Assembly: GCA_032207245.1 (NCBI GenBank)
Contig: CM063508.1
Location: 120,920,499 to 120,984,498 of the forward strand
Direction: 5' to 3'
Source: Pardosa pseudoannulata
Taxonomy: Eukaryota > Arthropoda > Arachnida > Araneae > Lycosidae
Length of the DNA stretch: 64,000 nucleotides
Part shown: positions 39,801-49,862 of the stretch, one piece after another
How positions within the stretch are numbered: the stretch's first letter is position 1
How the letters are laid out: every line of letters begins with the position of its first letter
Made by a program: the position numbers and the translations under genes
The notes under the pieces: generated by a model
The model's database searches: none
What the model saw: only the letters and a program-made list of their open reading frames with translations
What the model was told of the DNA's origin: nothing

Positions 39801-40555
39801 TCTAAAATTTTCCATTGTCTGCTATTATTTCTAATTTTGTCATTTGGATCAATATTTTATGATTTTTTAAGCCTCACAGATAAATTTACTTGTTTGGCAG
39901 ATACTTCAATTGAAATCATGTCATATATCTTTATTTATTATAAAGTTTTACTTTATATTGCTTCGTTTATATATAATACCAAATAAATTTCCCCTTAAAA
40001 AAATTTTTTAAAGATCTTATGTGTTTGGACAGCTGATTTCTAATGAGGATAGACTTTAATATTTACAATTGTTTAAATTTCATATTTGTTTTACACTCAA
40101 GAATCCATAACTTTGATTTTAGATATTCAACAATATATGTTTGTTGAGAGTGTATGGATTAAAAATATAATGGCTTATTTACCAGAAATTACTAAGTATT
40201 GTTTATAGTTTTTTTTTTTTTTTTTTTTTTGAGGAAGTGCCTTATTCTCTAGTTATAGAATAAGTTCAAGGATTTGCCAAAGTAGGTCCAACTTGAAAAA
40301 AACTTGAGTGGAATTTTCAGATGGACCTACTTAAATTCTCATAAAACGGGTATTTTTCAGAATTTATTGTTCTATCTTCTTAACTTTTACTTTAAAATCA
40401 AAATAATTGTTATAGTAATTTTATTATTACAAGAGCTTTATTTTTGATGGCATCTTTTTTGGACAATTTTTCTTTTGTAGATCTTGTCTTTAAGATATGC
40501 TTAAAAACTTTAAATATATTAGAGAACTTTTAAAATGTTATGTTTGTCACTTTTG

Positions 40556-40607
<52 letters not shown>

Positions 40608-43600
40608 TGGACTCTGCTTAATGTGATTGTGGTTAATGTTATCAGTTGCTATTTGTTATTAAAATCATTTGGTCCTGATTTTCTCCATTCATTTGTATGT
40701 TAAAAATATCGCTTTATGTGATCGTTACATTGGTTAATGTTATCAGTTTTCGAACCTCATTTTAACTGGCAAAGGATTATTCACTATATATTCAGATGGA
40801 ATCCATTCTTTTCTTTCCCTTTGCTGTTTTTTGAATTTCCGAGAATTCTCCTCTTCAACCTAGAGAAATGGGGAATGAACAAAGGAGTAGGAATTTACAC
40901 GTTCCTAGAAATTTTCAGAAATACACACACCCTGCTGATGGTCAATGATTGTCAGATAAACGCAACACATTCTTATTGGAACTGAGAAGGAACATCTTCA
41001 CATTTTATAACTTGCTCACTTACATGCAGCTTGTCGATATGGAAGCCAGAAAGCAAAATGATTTAACATTAAAACAAAAGATCGAAATTTTAAACGATAT
41101 GACAGGTTGATTATGATTATGAATAATTTATCAATGAGCTTCTTAGAAAAAATTGTAGGCAGTCAACAATTGATCAATTTTTTAGTTATGTATATAATTC
41201 TTATGTTTTAAAGGGTAATATACAGTACATAAATATAAGGCATGATTTTTCATTTTGTTTTGAAATTTAGTACGTGTAAATTAAAGGGAGGCGGGTAAAT
41301 TTATCTAATTTTCCATATCGTTTATTGCTATCAGTTGGTTATTGTTATCAAAGTCACAGTGTCCCAAACTGATCACATTAAGTGGATTCCACTGTATATA
41401 TATATGTATGTAATGAGGTTTTTTTGTTTCACCACAAAGGAAGTTCCAAGCTGATTAAGTCAACCTGCAGTTTTGGAACTGTAAAAGAGTGAAAACAAAA
41501 TGGAATGCTTTGATCAAACTAACATAGTTTATTCATGCATGAGCTATCACAAACGAACTCTCCACAAAACCTGTATATTGGGGTTAAATAGTTGTTTGGT
41601 TTTATTTGGAATGCTTTTGTCTAAATACTGTTTGTGCTAACCAATCAGTTTTCATACACAAGTCACGTGGGTGATGCTGATGACATAGTATAAATGTCAG
41701 AATCTACTTTTAGTTATGAAACGAAGGTATCCACAGGGAAACAAAGACATTTGCTAAGGTTGCTATTAAGGGATGCCAGAAAAGATAGAATTGAAGACTG
41801 AAAATTAATTTTAGATAAACATAATTACATTGGTTAATTTTTAGGATAAAAAAAATATATATATCAGTATACTGTAGTTTAATTAATCTTAATGAATTAA
41901 ATTTGATGTTCAGTATATTCAAGTTCAGTTCATTGCATAAATTGGCCTTCTAAGAACACCTTGTCCCTCACCAGCAGGGTTTTCGTCCCTTTCTGAACAG
42001 CAGCTTGAGAAATAGCTAATAAATGTTTAACTTCTAAATTAAGGTTTGACTTAATTGGAAGACAATTAAGTAAAACCTAACAAATTGTACATTTTGATGA
42101 AAAGTGTAGACTTTTTTCCAATTCTGATAGGTTCTGATAATTTTTAACACTAATAAAAAAATTTTTTTTTACAGGTTTCGGGTTTTAGATGGTACATTTT
42201 GTGATACTACTTTAACTTGTCCTGAAGCAGATGCTTCTGACTCAGAAGAGAAAGAACGAAAGATTCCATACTTCATTACAGTAAGTCAAAAATAATGTTT
42301 TAAAAATGAACTGTTATGTCATCTTGAATTGCCCTAGTAGATATATACAGTCCAGTCTCAGAGCGGATTACAGTGAGACATGCTGGAAGAGAGTCAATTA
42401 GGTTCTTGAAAGTGTTCACTGGGATGTTGAACCATACTGATGCCAGTACTATGACCACCTGCGCTAAGGTACTCAGATGAGGATCCGTGGGTCAAACAAT
42501 CTAATGAGGTCGTCTCACAGATTCTCGTTTGGTTTTAAGACTGGGGAATTTTCTGGCCAATGGAGTATGATAAACTCATCATGATGCTCTTTGAATCATG
42601 CATATATACTGCAAACTTTATGCATTGTCCTGCTCGTAGATGCCATTATTCTGAGGAAAAACAATTTGACTGTAGCAGTAAACAGGGTCTACATGGATAG
42701 ATGCATATTTGTGTTGATCCATCATGCCTTTGATCAAAATTTCTGCATGAATGCAAGCTTTGAAATGTTTTCCAAATGCCTACAACACACTTTATATATC
42801 CACTAAATTTGCTGATATGTGTCTTCTGTGATTGGTTATTTAATATCAACTACAAAAGTAGGCAGTGGTCACATTAATATGACTAGACTGTGTATATATG
42901 AAGTTTTTGCATGGCATCAAGTTATTAAAAAATAAGCTGTGCTGTGGCCATTTTACTTCTTATTATAGTTAAATTTTAATTATAATACAAATAAAAAATT
43001 CATGTATAGGAATTAAAAGTATGATATATAGGTTTTTATATACAATATGAAATGTTACTGATGAATATATAATGACTCCAGATCAAACCAAAGAATAATC
43101 TTTAAAATCACAGTTTGTAGTAAATCCTAGAAATGAGAAACCTTTGCTGTTTGTGGTTAAAAAAAATAATAAAATTTAACTAGTTTAAGATTCAGGAAAT
43201 AATGCCATCTACCTTATAAATTTGGAGCTATCAAAAAACTTACTGAAAGAACTTTTTCTGTAAGTTTATTTGAAAAAACAATTTAATACACCTTATTGAA
43301 GACTAATATATACACAATAAAAAAAAAAGTCAACATACTCCCCCCCCAAAAAAAAAAAAGTTTTATAACAGGCAACCATCTTTTTTAAAAGGTTCGAAAC
43401 ATTAACTTTGCTAAATTTAGTCTTTTTGATGAAATATCTTAGGATTCTACAATAGACAGATGGGCAAGCTTATATTTATATGTAATGTAAAATATGTAAT
43501 ATTTTAATCCTAAACTAAAATTACTAACTCCTCTGTTAAAAAACCACCAAATCCACAATTTCCTCATACTTTTAGTGGCCTTTCAGCGTTAAACTCTTTT

Positions 43601-46231
43601 GTTTCCCTCCTGTTGGTGAGCCCAACTTGCCAACCTAATTTGCTTATTAAGAGCATTTCTACTTTGCTGAGTAAACAAATTCCTTTCTGACAACGGTGGT
43701 GTCTCCAAGATTATAAAAGGCTGTGCGACCATCCTTTGTTGGATTTTTGCTGTGGACGTTGTCAAATAAAGTTTGTTAAACTTATCCTGAAAAATCGTAT
43801 TCTTTTTCGACCACACTACATCCTTGTAGCATAGCAGGCCACACTGTGTTATATATATATATAAAAGCTTAGCTTTGGTGATTCCCTTTCAGCTAGTGGT
43901 TTATATAAAAACTATAAAATGTTTTAATAGATGAAGTATACAGGTCCTCATTAGCGACTGTTTTGCCATTAATAACCAACAAAACTTGTATAAGGGAATG
44001 GACAAATAATAAATAAATAAAAATAACAGTAAAATATGTAAAGGAAAAAATAAATATGTTTTACAATATTTTTGAACTTAGATTAAAACATAAAAATTGA
44101 AAACTAAATTTATAATGAGTCTAACCTATGTAATAATTTAGCCTAAATTTGAAAATTTGTCGATGATGATCGATATTGTATCCATACCATTATGGTGTAT
44201 ATTTATAGAAGATCAATGATGTTTTTTTCATGGGTAAAGAGAGATTGTTTCAAATTTGTTATCAAACACAGAATAACAGTAGCAAATCATAGAACACAGC
44301 TAGTCTAAAAATATTCTGTTATACTCTTATATATAGATCTTTTTTGGTCAACTAAATTAAAAAATTTTCTTGATAGGCATATTAAATATCTCAGAAATTT
44401 AAATGTATTTTTTTAATATGTGTACTATCAGTATTTAGTCTCTTAAAAAGAATATAATTTTTGATTTAATCATTTGTCTTGTATTGTGTGCTCTTTATAA
44501 AGTTAAAATAGCTTGAAGTATCTCTAAAGTGGCTTGAGTTTTTATTTTAAATATGAATCCGAATCTCTTTGTAGTAATACTTTTATTAATTTATGGATCT
44601 ATATATGAGGTTGGCTCTTCTGATCATAGTGAAGCATCTATATATGAGGAACATTTATAATTATTTTTAATATTCTTTTGAAAATTCAATGGAGTGTCGC
44701 ATTTATAATTGATAATCGAACATACTTATATACGAGCAATATATATGTTTATATACATACATAGATTTATATATATACACCAGGGTTGGCTTGATTTAAA
44801 TCAGTTGATTTTTGTGAAAAAAATCATTGATTTAAATCATTTTTTTTTCACCTCTTTTAAAACCTATATCACAAAGACAAGAGAATTGGGAATTAGTCAG
44901 CACAGTAATACCAATAAGTAAATAAGTGTAAATACATAGCATGTGCTTTCCAAGAATTTAGAGGTTGTTATCAGAAAATATAGAGTAAGTGTAGTACAAT
45001 GATTGATTATGACTGGTGGAATTCATTTTATGTAATGGGAGGTAAAGAGAGTATTACAGAACTTGAAATCCAGTTTGTCTACCAAATAACAATAGCCGTG
45101 GTTTCATCTGCTGGAATGGAAAGATAGTTTTCTTCTTTTGGTATTGTTCATTCTAGCCCTCATAACCAATTAGGAAGCTAGTGTTTTTATTAAAACAATT
45201 AAATCCATAATTTGGTGCTTAAAAATATTGAAATAATTGTGATTTGTTTTTGTAAATAAATAGTTTGCATTAAAAGAATATTTAATTTGTTCTTTAAATT
45301 TACATTTTATTTAGTTTGCACTATCCAATTACAAAATAATGGAATGTATTTAGATTAAAATTTATATATTTAATTTTAGGTAATCACTACGTAGAATATA
45401 GATAGATAAGATGTTACTTCTTATAACAAACTATTTTATGTATATTGCAAAAAACATAAAAACAATTAAAATTAGTATTCAGAAAAAAATCAATGAAATC
45501 TGATTTAAATCAAATAAATCTGATTTTTTTTCTAACCCTGATATACACTGTAGAACTTGATTATCCAAGCTTCGATTAATGAAAATTTTTGTTAGCTGAA
45601 TAGATTTTAAAAAAATATTTAATAATATATATAATAGTTGTATAATATTCCTAGTGTTATTAAATATGAAGATTAAAAGTTTTATATGTATTAAAGTATA
45701 GCTGTAAAGAAAAAATTTTTTTAATATAGAGATGAATTAAAGCTATTCAATTTCAATTAATTTAAGCTAATAATATGCTAGATGCATATATATTTTAACT
45801 TTAGAATTAATGTACAAAATTTCAAAGTCTGTTTTTTTCCTCTCCCTGAATGAGTTATCTAAAAAACCACACTTTTTAGTCAATTGTCTGTGTTACAGGC
45901 CCTAAAATATTTGAAGTAAAGAAGCAATTTTATGCTGAAAGATAATATTTTTTAAAAATTGACATGATCAGGCAGTCACTGATAGAAATTTTGGACTTTT
46001 TCAACAAAAAATAACATAGAATAATGATGTATATTTAATAAATTAATGTATAGTAAATTTAAATATTTTCTTAAAATTAGTGTTATTTTTGAAAATAAAT
46101 CTTTTTATTATTTAACTTAGTATTTACAGTTAAAAAATTAAAAATAAATTTAACCACCACTGTTTCTACTAAATGAGATTTCCAGTATCAGAGTTACTAG
46201 TGGTTCCAATTAGCTTAGGTAATCAAAGTTC

Positions 46232-46317
<86 letters not shown>

Positions 46318-46823
46318 TGTCTACCAGAAAGTAATTGAACTATTTTCAATTTAGATGTTTTGTTGAGTGTTTTCTTGATGAGTTATCTTAAAACATCATG
46401 GGTACAAATTCTCTGTCATCTTGGGAAGTAAACTACAGTATGCCACAAATCACAGATTTCATTGAATTAAAAGAACTTTTCTCTTCAAATTTTTATATAT
46501 TGTTAGCATATAATATATTTCTTTTAGTAATGATTTTTATTGCATTACTTTAAATTTCTACAAACGTTTTCATTGTATTATAATTACAATTCTCTGCAAC
46601 ACCCACCCTAATTTTGTACTAGCCATCTGTACTACTATTATATATGCTATTTCAGATTTTTTTTTTCTTGCTGATAATTTTAATTACTCAGTAACTTAGT
46701 TTAAAATTATTTAAGGTTGTGAACTATTTGAAATTTAATGTGCATTATTGATAATTTTCTTTTTAATTTTTTCAGGGTTCTATTAATGAACCAGGATTAG
46801 GTTTATTATCTTGGTGGACGTAG
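27764..46823 (+). CDS. POLR3H: RNA polymerase III subunit RPC8 (POLR3H / yeast RPC25), 7 exons
   Basis: Joined exons: 27764-27874, 28160-28256, 31929-32015, 34267-34330, 37028-37120, 42175-42280, 46776-46823. They give 606 nt, or 201 residues (human about 204). All introns are GT-AG and phases match at every junction. The protein forms the Pol III stalk with RPC9 and works in transcription initiation of tRNA, 5S and U6 genes in the nucleus. Residues about 1-80 form the RPB7-like N-terminal domain ([45 protein letters not shown]). Residues about 83-201 are the Rpc25 OB-fold domain ([23 protein letters not shown], and the invariant tail [15 protein letters not shown]). The N-terminal Met aligns with the family start. 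Only the acidic loop after [20 protein letters not shown] diverges from vertebrate orthologues, as it usually does. Confidence 0.97.
28160..28256 (+). CDS. POLR3H: POLR3H exon 2
   Basis: Acceptor ttttatag; begins [16 protein letters not shown] and ends SHTG plus one base; donor GTAAGA. Intron 1 is only 285 bp. Confidence 0.95.
28536..28701 (+). mobile_element. tRNA-derived SINE in POLR3H intron 2
   Basis: Same family as 2876-3048. Visible parts are the A-box region ggctgaatggttagggtgct, the B box gggttcgaatccc, the body gccgtttggaatcggcttta and a tail of ccaaaaccaaagaac. It is flanked by an 11-bp TSD ccttgattatg (28525-28535 and 28702-28712). Confidence 0.92.
28859..29360 (+). mobile_element. 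CAGACATGCC-family MITE, right end lost at duplication junction
   Basis: Starts CAGGCATGCCAACTACTC, as in the intact sister at 29855-30399, and is cut off at the duplication boundary 29360. It therefore lacks the right TIR. Confidence 0.88.
29361..30355 (+). repeat. 996-bp tandem duplication, unit 2
   Basis: Second copy of 28365-29360; the junction is at ttcaa|ttatttatt. It continues into unique sequence (the rest of the MITE) at about 30356. Confidence 0.95.
29532..29697 (+). mobile_element. tRNA-derived SINE, duplicated copy
   Basis: The same insertion as 28536-28701, carried along by the tandem duplication, with the same TSD (29521-29531 and 29698-29708). It is not an independent transposition. 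Confidence 0.92.
29855..30399 (+). mobile_element. MITE with CAGACATGCCAAC-type TIRs, 6-bp TSD
   Basis: A 545-bp element. The left end is CAGGCATGCCAAC and the right end GTTGGCATGTCTG, flanked by tgcaga at 29849-29854 and 30400-30405. No ORF. Relatives with the same ends are at 33266-33840 and 37741-38794. The superfamily is not identified from the sequence. Confidence 0.88.
30558..30728 (-). mobile_element. tRNA-derived SINE, minus strand, POLR3H intron 2
   Basis: Reverse-complement copy of the same family: ggtttggagtgctacggtct at the left, B-box complement gggattcgaac near 30666, A-box complement caccctaacccgttggccat near 30704. It is flanked by the 13-bp TSD tatatctaatatg (30545-30557 and 30729-30741). 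Confidence 0.92.
31929..32015 (+). CDS. POLR3H: POLR3H exon 3
   Basis: Acceptor tttttgcag; reads [18 protein letters not shown] and on to SREGVH plus one base; donor GTAAGA. Intron 2 is 3.7 kb. Confidence 0.95.
33266..33840 (+). mobile_element. MITE (CAGACATGCC family) in POLR3H intron 3
   Basis: 575 bp from CAGACATGCCGACTACTCC to ..ATGTTGGCATGTCTG, flanked by ccaaat (33260-33265 and 33841-33846), a perfect 6-bp TSD. The interior aligns with 29855-30399, for example 'aacttaactgaatttag.tcaaatttgag' near 33490. Confidence 0.9.
34267..34330 (+). CDS. POLR3H: POLR3H exon 4
   Basis: Acceptor atctatttcag; reads [18 protein letters not shown] and on to PSR plus two bases; donor GTATCC (non-consensus at +5). 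Carries the conserved [10 protein letters not shown] core of the Rpc25 domain. Confidence 0.95.
36788..36854. repeat. (CA)n(TA)n microsatellite in POLR3H intron 4
   Basis: About 16 CA units followed by about 16 TA units. Confidence 0.97.
37028..37120 (+). CDS. POLR3H: POLR3H exon 5
   Basis: Acceptor ttattaaag (weak pyrimidine tract). Completes F and then reads [18 protein letters not shown], ending with EFI plus two bases of the next Arg; donor GTAATT. Confidence 0.94.
37741..38794 (+). mobile_element. MITE (CAGACATGCC family) split by a retrotransposon
   Basis: The left end CAGACATGTCAACTTC is preceded by tatcca (37735-37740). The MITE body runs to 38311. The right tip (ggcatatatg, 38785-38794) and the matching tatcca TSD (38795-38800) come only after an intervening retroelement. 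Without the insert the MITE is about 569 bp, similar to its sisters. Confidence 0.85.
38312..38784 (+). mobile_element. 5'-truncated non-LTR retrotransposon 3' end
   Basis: Flanked by a perfect 12-bp TSD ggcatatatgta (38300-38311 and 38785-38796). The plus-strand reading recalls the C-terminal end of retrotransposon RNase H-type polyproteins: [10 protein letters not shown], then [18 protein letters not shown] and [14 protein letters not shown]. After a frameshift near 38508 it continues [19 protein letters not shown] and then SWKLQDIP. In such proteins this LTGH..L..HL...G...DP.C..C...ET..H.L..C pattern is a zinc-knuckle-like tail. The reading is broken, so the copy is dead. Confidence 0.78.
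40560..40604. repeat. (TA)n microsatellite, abutting the Tigger-like element
   Basis: About 22 TA units. The last TA doubles as the target dinucleotide of the adjoining transposon. Confidence 0.95.
40605..41394 (+). mobile_element. Tigger/pogo-like element in POLR3H intron 5
   Basis: The TIRs are CAGTGGACTCTGCTTAATG at the left and, reversed from the right, CAGTGGAATCCACTTAATG, flanked by TA (40603-40604 and 41395-41396). The frame starting at ATG 41039 reads [20 protein letters not shown]. This resembles the N-terminal CENP-B/Psq-type helix-turn-helix start of pogo transposases, and then stops (41108). The 82-codon frame at 40737-40985 is unrelated to known proteins. The element is a deletion derivative without a catalytic domain. 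Confidence 0.75.
42175..42280 (+). CDS. POLR3H: POLR3H exon 6
   Basis: Acceptor tttttttacag; completes Arg, reads [18 protein letters not shown] and on to KIPYFIT; donor GTAAGT (consensus). Contains the variable acidic loop. Confidence 0.95.
42348..42890. mobile_element. Short-TIR element in POLR3H intron 6
   Basis: 543 bp between CAGTCCAGTC and GACTAGACTG (10-bp ends with one mismatch), in a tata-rich context that hides the TSD. The interior is less AT-rich (for example gagacatgctggaagagagt, ttcactgggatgttgaacca) but has no long frame. Superfamily unknown. Confidence 0.55.
43534..43820 (+). mobile_element. Possible solo LTR in POLR3H intron 6
   Basis: 287 bp beginning TGTTAAAAAACC and ending CACACTACA, between tcctc (43529-43533) and tcctt (43821-43825), a 5-bp TSD with one mismatch. 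A TATAAAAG box at about 43713 and an AATAAA at about 43766 are in LTR order. No sister copy in the window supports the boundaries. Confidence 0.5.
44781..45540 (+). mobile_element. hAT element deletion derivative with 8-bp TSD, intron 6
   Basis: The termini are CAGGGTTGGCTTGATTTAAA and ..TTTCTAACCCTG, flanked by the perfect 8-mer atatacac (44773-44780 and 45541-45548). The 'gatttaaatca' word is repeated near both ends. Around 45092-45180 the reading [25 protein letters not shown] is the hAT C-terminal dimerisation motif (SSAGMER.FS..G.VHS.LRN.L), now broken by stops. Non-autonomous. Confidence 0.92.
46236..46316. repeat. (TA)n microsatellite near POLR3H exon 7
   Basis: About 39 TA units. It runs directly into 'ctgtctaccagaaagtaatt' (46317), which resembles the terminus of the Tc1-like element at 19153. 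Confidence 0.95.
46776..46823 (+). CDS. POLR3H: POLR3H exon 7 (last coding exon)
   Basis: Acceptor tttttcag; codes [15 protein letters not shown] and a TAG stop, the near-invariant C terminus of RPC8. Confidence 0.96.
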   Translation, partial: GSINEPGLGLLSWWT

Positions 46824-46928
46824 CTATATATATACAGATACTTCATATCAAGTTAAAAACTTGAAATTGTAATCATGTAAATATATATTTTTACTACTAT
46901 AATGAAATTTTTGTAAATATGAATAGAA

Positions 46929-46934
46929 AATAAA
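46929..46934 (+). terminator. Candidate POLR3H poly(A) signal
   Basis: AATAAA about 105 bases after the stop codon, within tagaaaataaaagcatc. Position fits a short 3' UTR; use is not proven. Confidence 0.55.
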
Positions 46935-48000
46935 AGCATCAATTTCAAATATTTATTTACATTTATTTAAACAATACAGTGTGTTCATTTTTGTGCCTTA
47001 ATTATATCATTCATAGAATATTGCATTGAAATATCACACCTTCAATGTGCTCCCTGCTTTAAGAGATCCCACATAGATCTCTAAGCAGTTAGAGTATATA
47101 CACAGTAGCAGCTTATTTTGAACTTACATAGTTATTTACATTTTACCCTATTTTTACATTGGAATACTGACAGAATTCAGAAAATATAGTGACATATAAT
47201 GAGTTACTGTCATTAAGCTTTGACTATGAAATACTTTTATACTATATAACATCAAATATACTGGTAGTTCTTATAACACAATGTAAAAAGTCCATTCCTC
47301 TACTCTGGCCATTTCTGTAGCCATATTTTACTGATTCATTAAAGTTCTTTAAAAATAAAATACTATTTTAACTTTTTAACAAGCAAAATTATTTTTTTTC
47401 CAAGATTAAAAATCTTATTTAGTACATCTAAATTTCTTATTACACATTTAGATAAAGGCCTGTCTTTTGGGTTGGGATGCACACTTGTAAACTCTTGTAA
47501 TAATAACAAAAATACAAATGCTTGTGTGTACCTTATCAAATTTAAAAAGATTCTATATTGTATTATCACACATTTAAATCAATTAACTGAAACTGTTTCA
47601 ATACATTGAAAGTATTTATAGGCAGTAAAAAATGTTTTTAGCAGTACAAAAGGTATCTACAAAGTAATGGGTTTTATTGTTGGTAAAATCTTTTCTTTCT
47701 AAATATTTTTTTCCGTTTTGTAATTAGGTATTGAAACTAGATTTACTATTAAAATGCAGCAATCTGGGTCTTATCTGTGTATTTGTGCATTTCATTACTT
47801 TTATAATCCTTGTTTTTTTTTTGTACCTATCCAGTTGTGACTTCTGCATTAGTTTATCTGTTCATAACAAAGTTTCTTTTGAGTTACAAATTATTTCAGC
47901 CAAAATTTATTAAAGCTTATTTGTCATTATAAAGACAATTAAATGGCAGTTTATCCATTGTTACTGTTTGAGTTCTTATTGCTTTTGCATAGTAATATAT
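46935..48000. other. POLR3H 3' flank, nothing recognised
   Basis: AT-rich sequence with short frames only. Confidence 0.45.
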
Positions 48001-48006
48001 ATATTA

Positions 48007-48040
<34 letters not shown>

Positions 48041-49352
48041 CATACCTGCCAACATGCCATTTTTGTAAATCTTCTTGCACTATTGACCCCCCCCTCCTAA
48101 AAAATAAATTCATATTTACGGGGAAAATGTGCAGATTTGCATTTGAATTGTCAACATAAGTCTGTCATGGAAAAAAAAATATATAAAATATTTAAAGCAA
48201 ATCCTTCTGTTTATGACCTAATGTTCCAAAACTAAAATATTATACTAGACTAATGATTTAAAGATGATTTAATGATTAAAGTTTTCATCCTTGCACATAA
48301 ATAATACTCTGAAATATTTTTTATTGTTTGAACAAAATTTTTTTAAAATAAATTTTTGAATTTTAGGATTTTTTTTTTCAGATTTTAGAGCAATTTATGT
48401 AAAATCTCTTTAACATAAATGTGTGTTTAAATTTAATATAAAACAAATTGATTTTTGAATGTAAGATATTAAATGAGAAGTTACATATGAAAAATTTATT
48501 TAGTTTTAAGAGAAACCCCCTTTTTTTTGGTAAAACTTAACTCAAAATGGCAATGTTTTAAAAATAAACACTAATGATTTAACCAAGAAATGATTGGTTA
48601 AAATAAAATTGTTTAAAATAAATTTTTTGGCCTTGCACATAAATAGTACTCTGAAATATTTTTTGTTGTTTGAACAAAATTTTTTAAAAATAAATTTTTG
48701 AATTTTAGGATTTTTCTCAGATTTTTAGTGCAATTTATGTAAAATCGCTTTAATGTAAATGTGTGTTTAAATTTAATATAAAACAAATTGATTTTTGAAT
48801 ATAAGATATTAAATGAGAAGTTACACAGGAAAAATTTATTTAGTTTTAAGAGAAACTTTTTTTTTTTGGAAAAACTTAACTCAAAATGGCAATGTTTTAA
48901 AAATAAAACATTAAAAAAAAGTTTAAAATTTTAACATAAATCTACAGATAGAAGATTTAAAGAATCTAATTCCTAAAAATTATGTAAATGCTATTATCTG
49001 TTCATAGTTTGATATATAAATAGTTAAGATTTGAATAATTTCCTCCTTTGTACACATGAGTGGCATAAATACTTACATAAAGGGTAAAACGAATTAAATT
49101 TTAAATAGAAATAATTGTATAAATAATTAATCTAAACAGATTTTTTTTAACGTAGAAATACTATATCATCATTACATATTCACATATTTTTTGTATCCCT
49201 TTTTTAGTTATAAAAGGGATTTACTTATTATGAAATTAAACAATTAATTCCAAAATTCATTTGAAATAGTTCAAAGTCTAACAATTGTATGATATTACAA
49301 TGCAATTAAAAGTTATAGAATGTAAAGCAAAATATAGAAGTTAGCAGGTATG
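48041..49352. mobile_element. TGCCAAC-ended TIR element with internal duplication
   Basis: The ends CATACCTGCCAAC and GTTAGCAGGTATG are inverted repeats with one mismatch. The left end follows a pure A32 run (48008-48039). Inside, about 270 bp beginning ttgcacataaata is duplicated at 48291 and 48633 (offset 342). No transposase. The TSD could not be defined, so the boundaries are tentative. Confidence 0.5.
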
Positions 49353-49862
49353 CATTTTTTACTTTTATGTTATGAAGAAAATAAAAATTATTGAATTTAT
49401 AAACAATAACCATATTATTTATTGCCTTGAATATTTTAAGTTACCAAGCTAAAATGAATCCCTTTATTTCTGAGAAGTGTGCATTAGTATGTTCTTATTG
49501 CCTTTAATACAAATGCAATAGGAGGGAGAATGCTGCACCTTTCATTGCTTTATAAAGTAAGATAGTGCTTTGTGAAGTCTGTGCCTCAATGCCTTGCCTT
49601 TTTCACTAGGGCAGGGCACCATTGAGTTATCACATTTTATTCACTTTTGTAATTCAATTTCATGAGTTGCAACATTGAGCCTAGCACTTTCAATCATAAT
49701 AGTATCATGTGAAGATAAATGAGATGGCTATGTGAAATTTAATTCTGTGTATTTAGGAATTATGTAGTGATCAACAGTATAATATATATCTCACTGATTT
49801 TTATTAAATTTTCTTCAGTAAAATTTTATGATCTAAAATGTATTTTATTTATATTTACTTAA

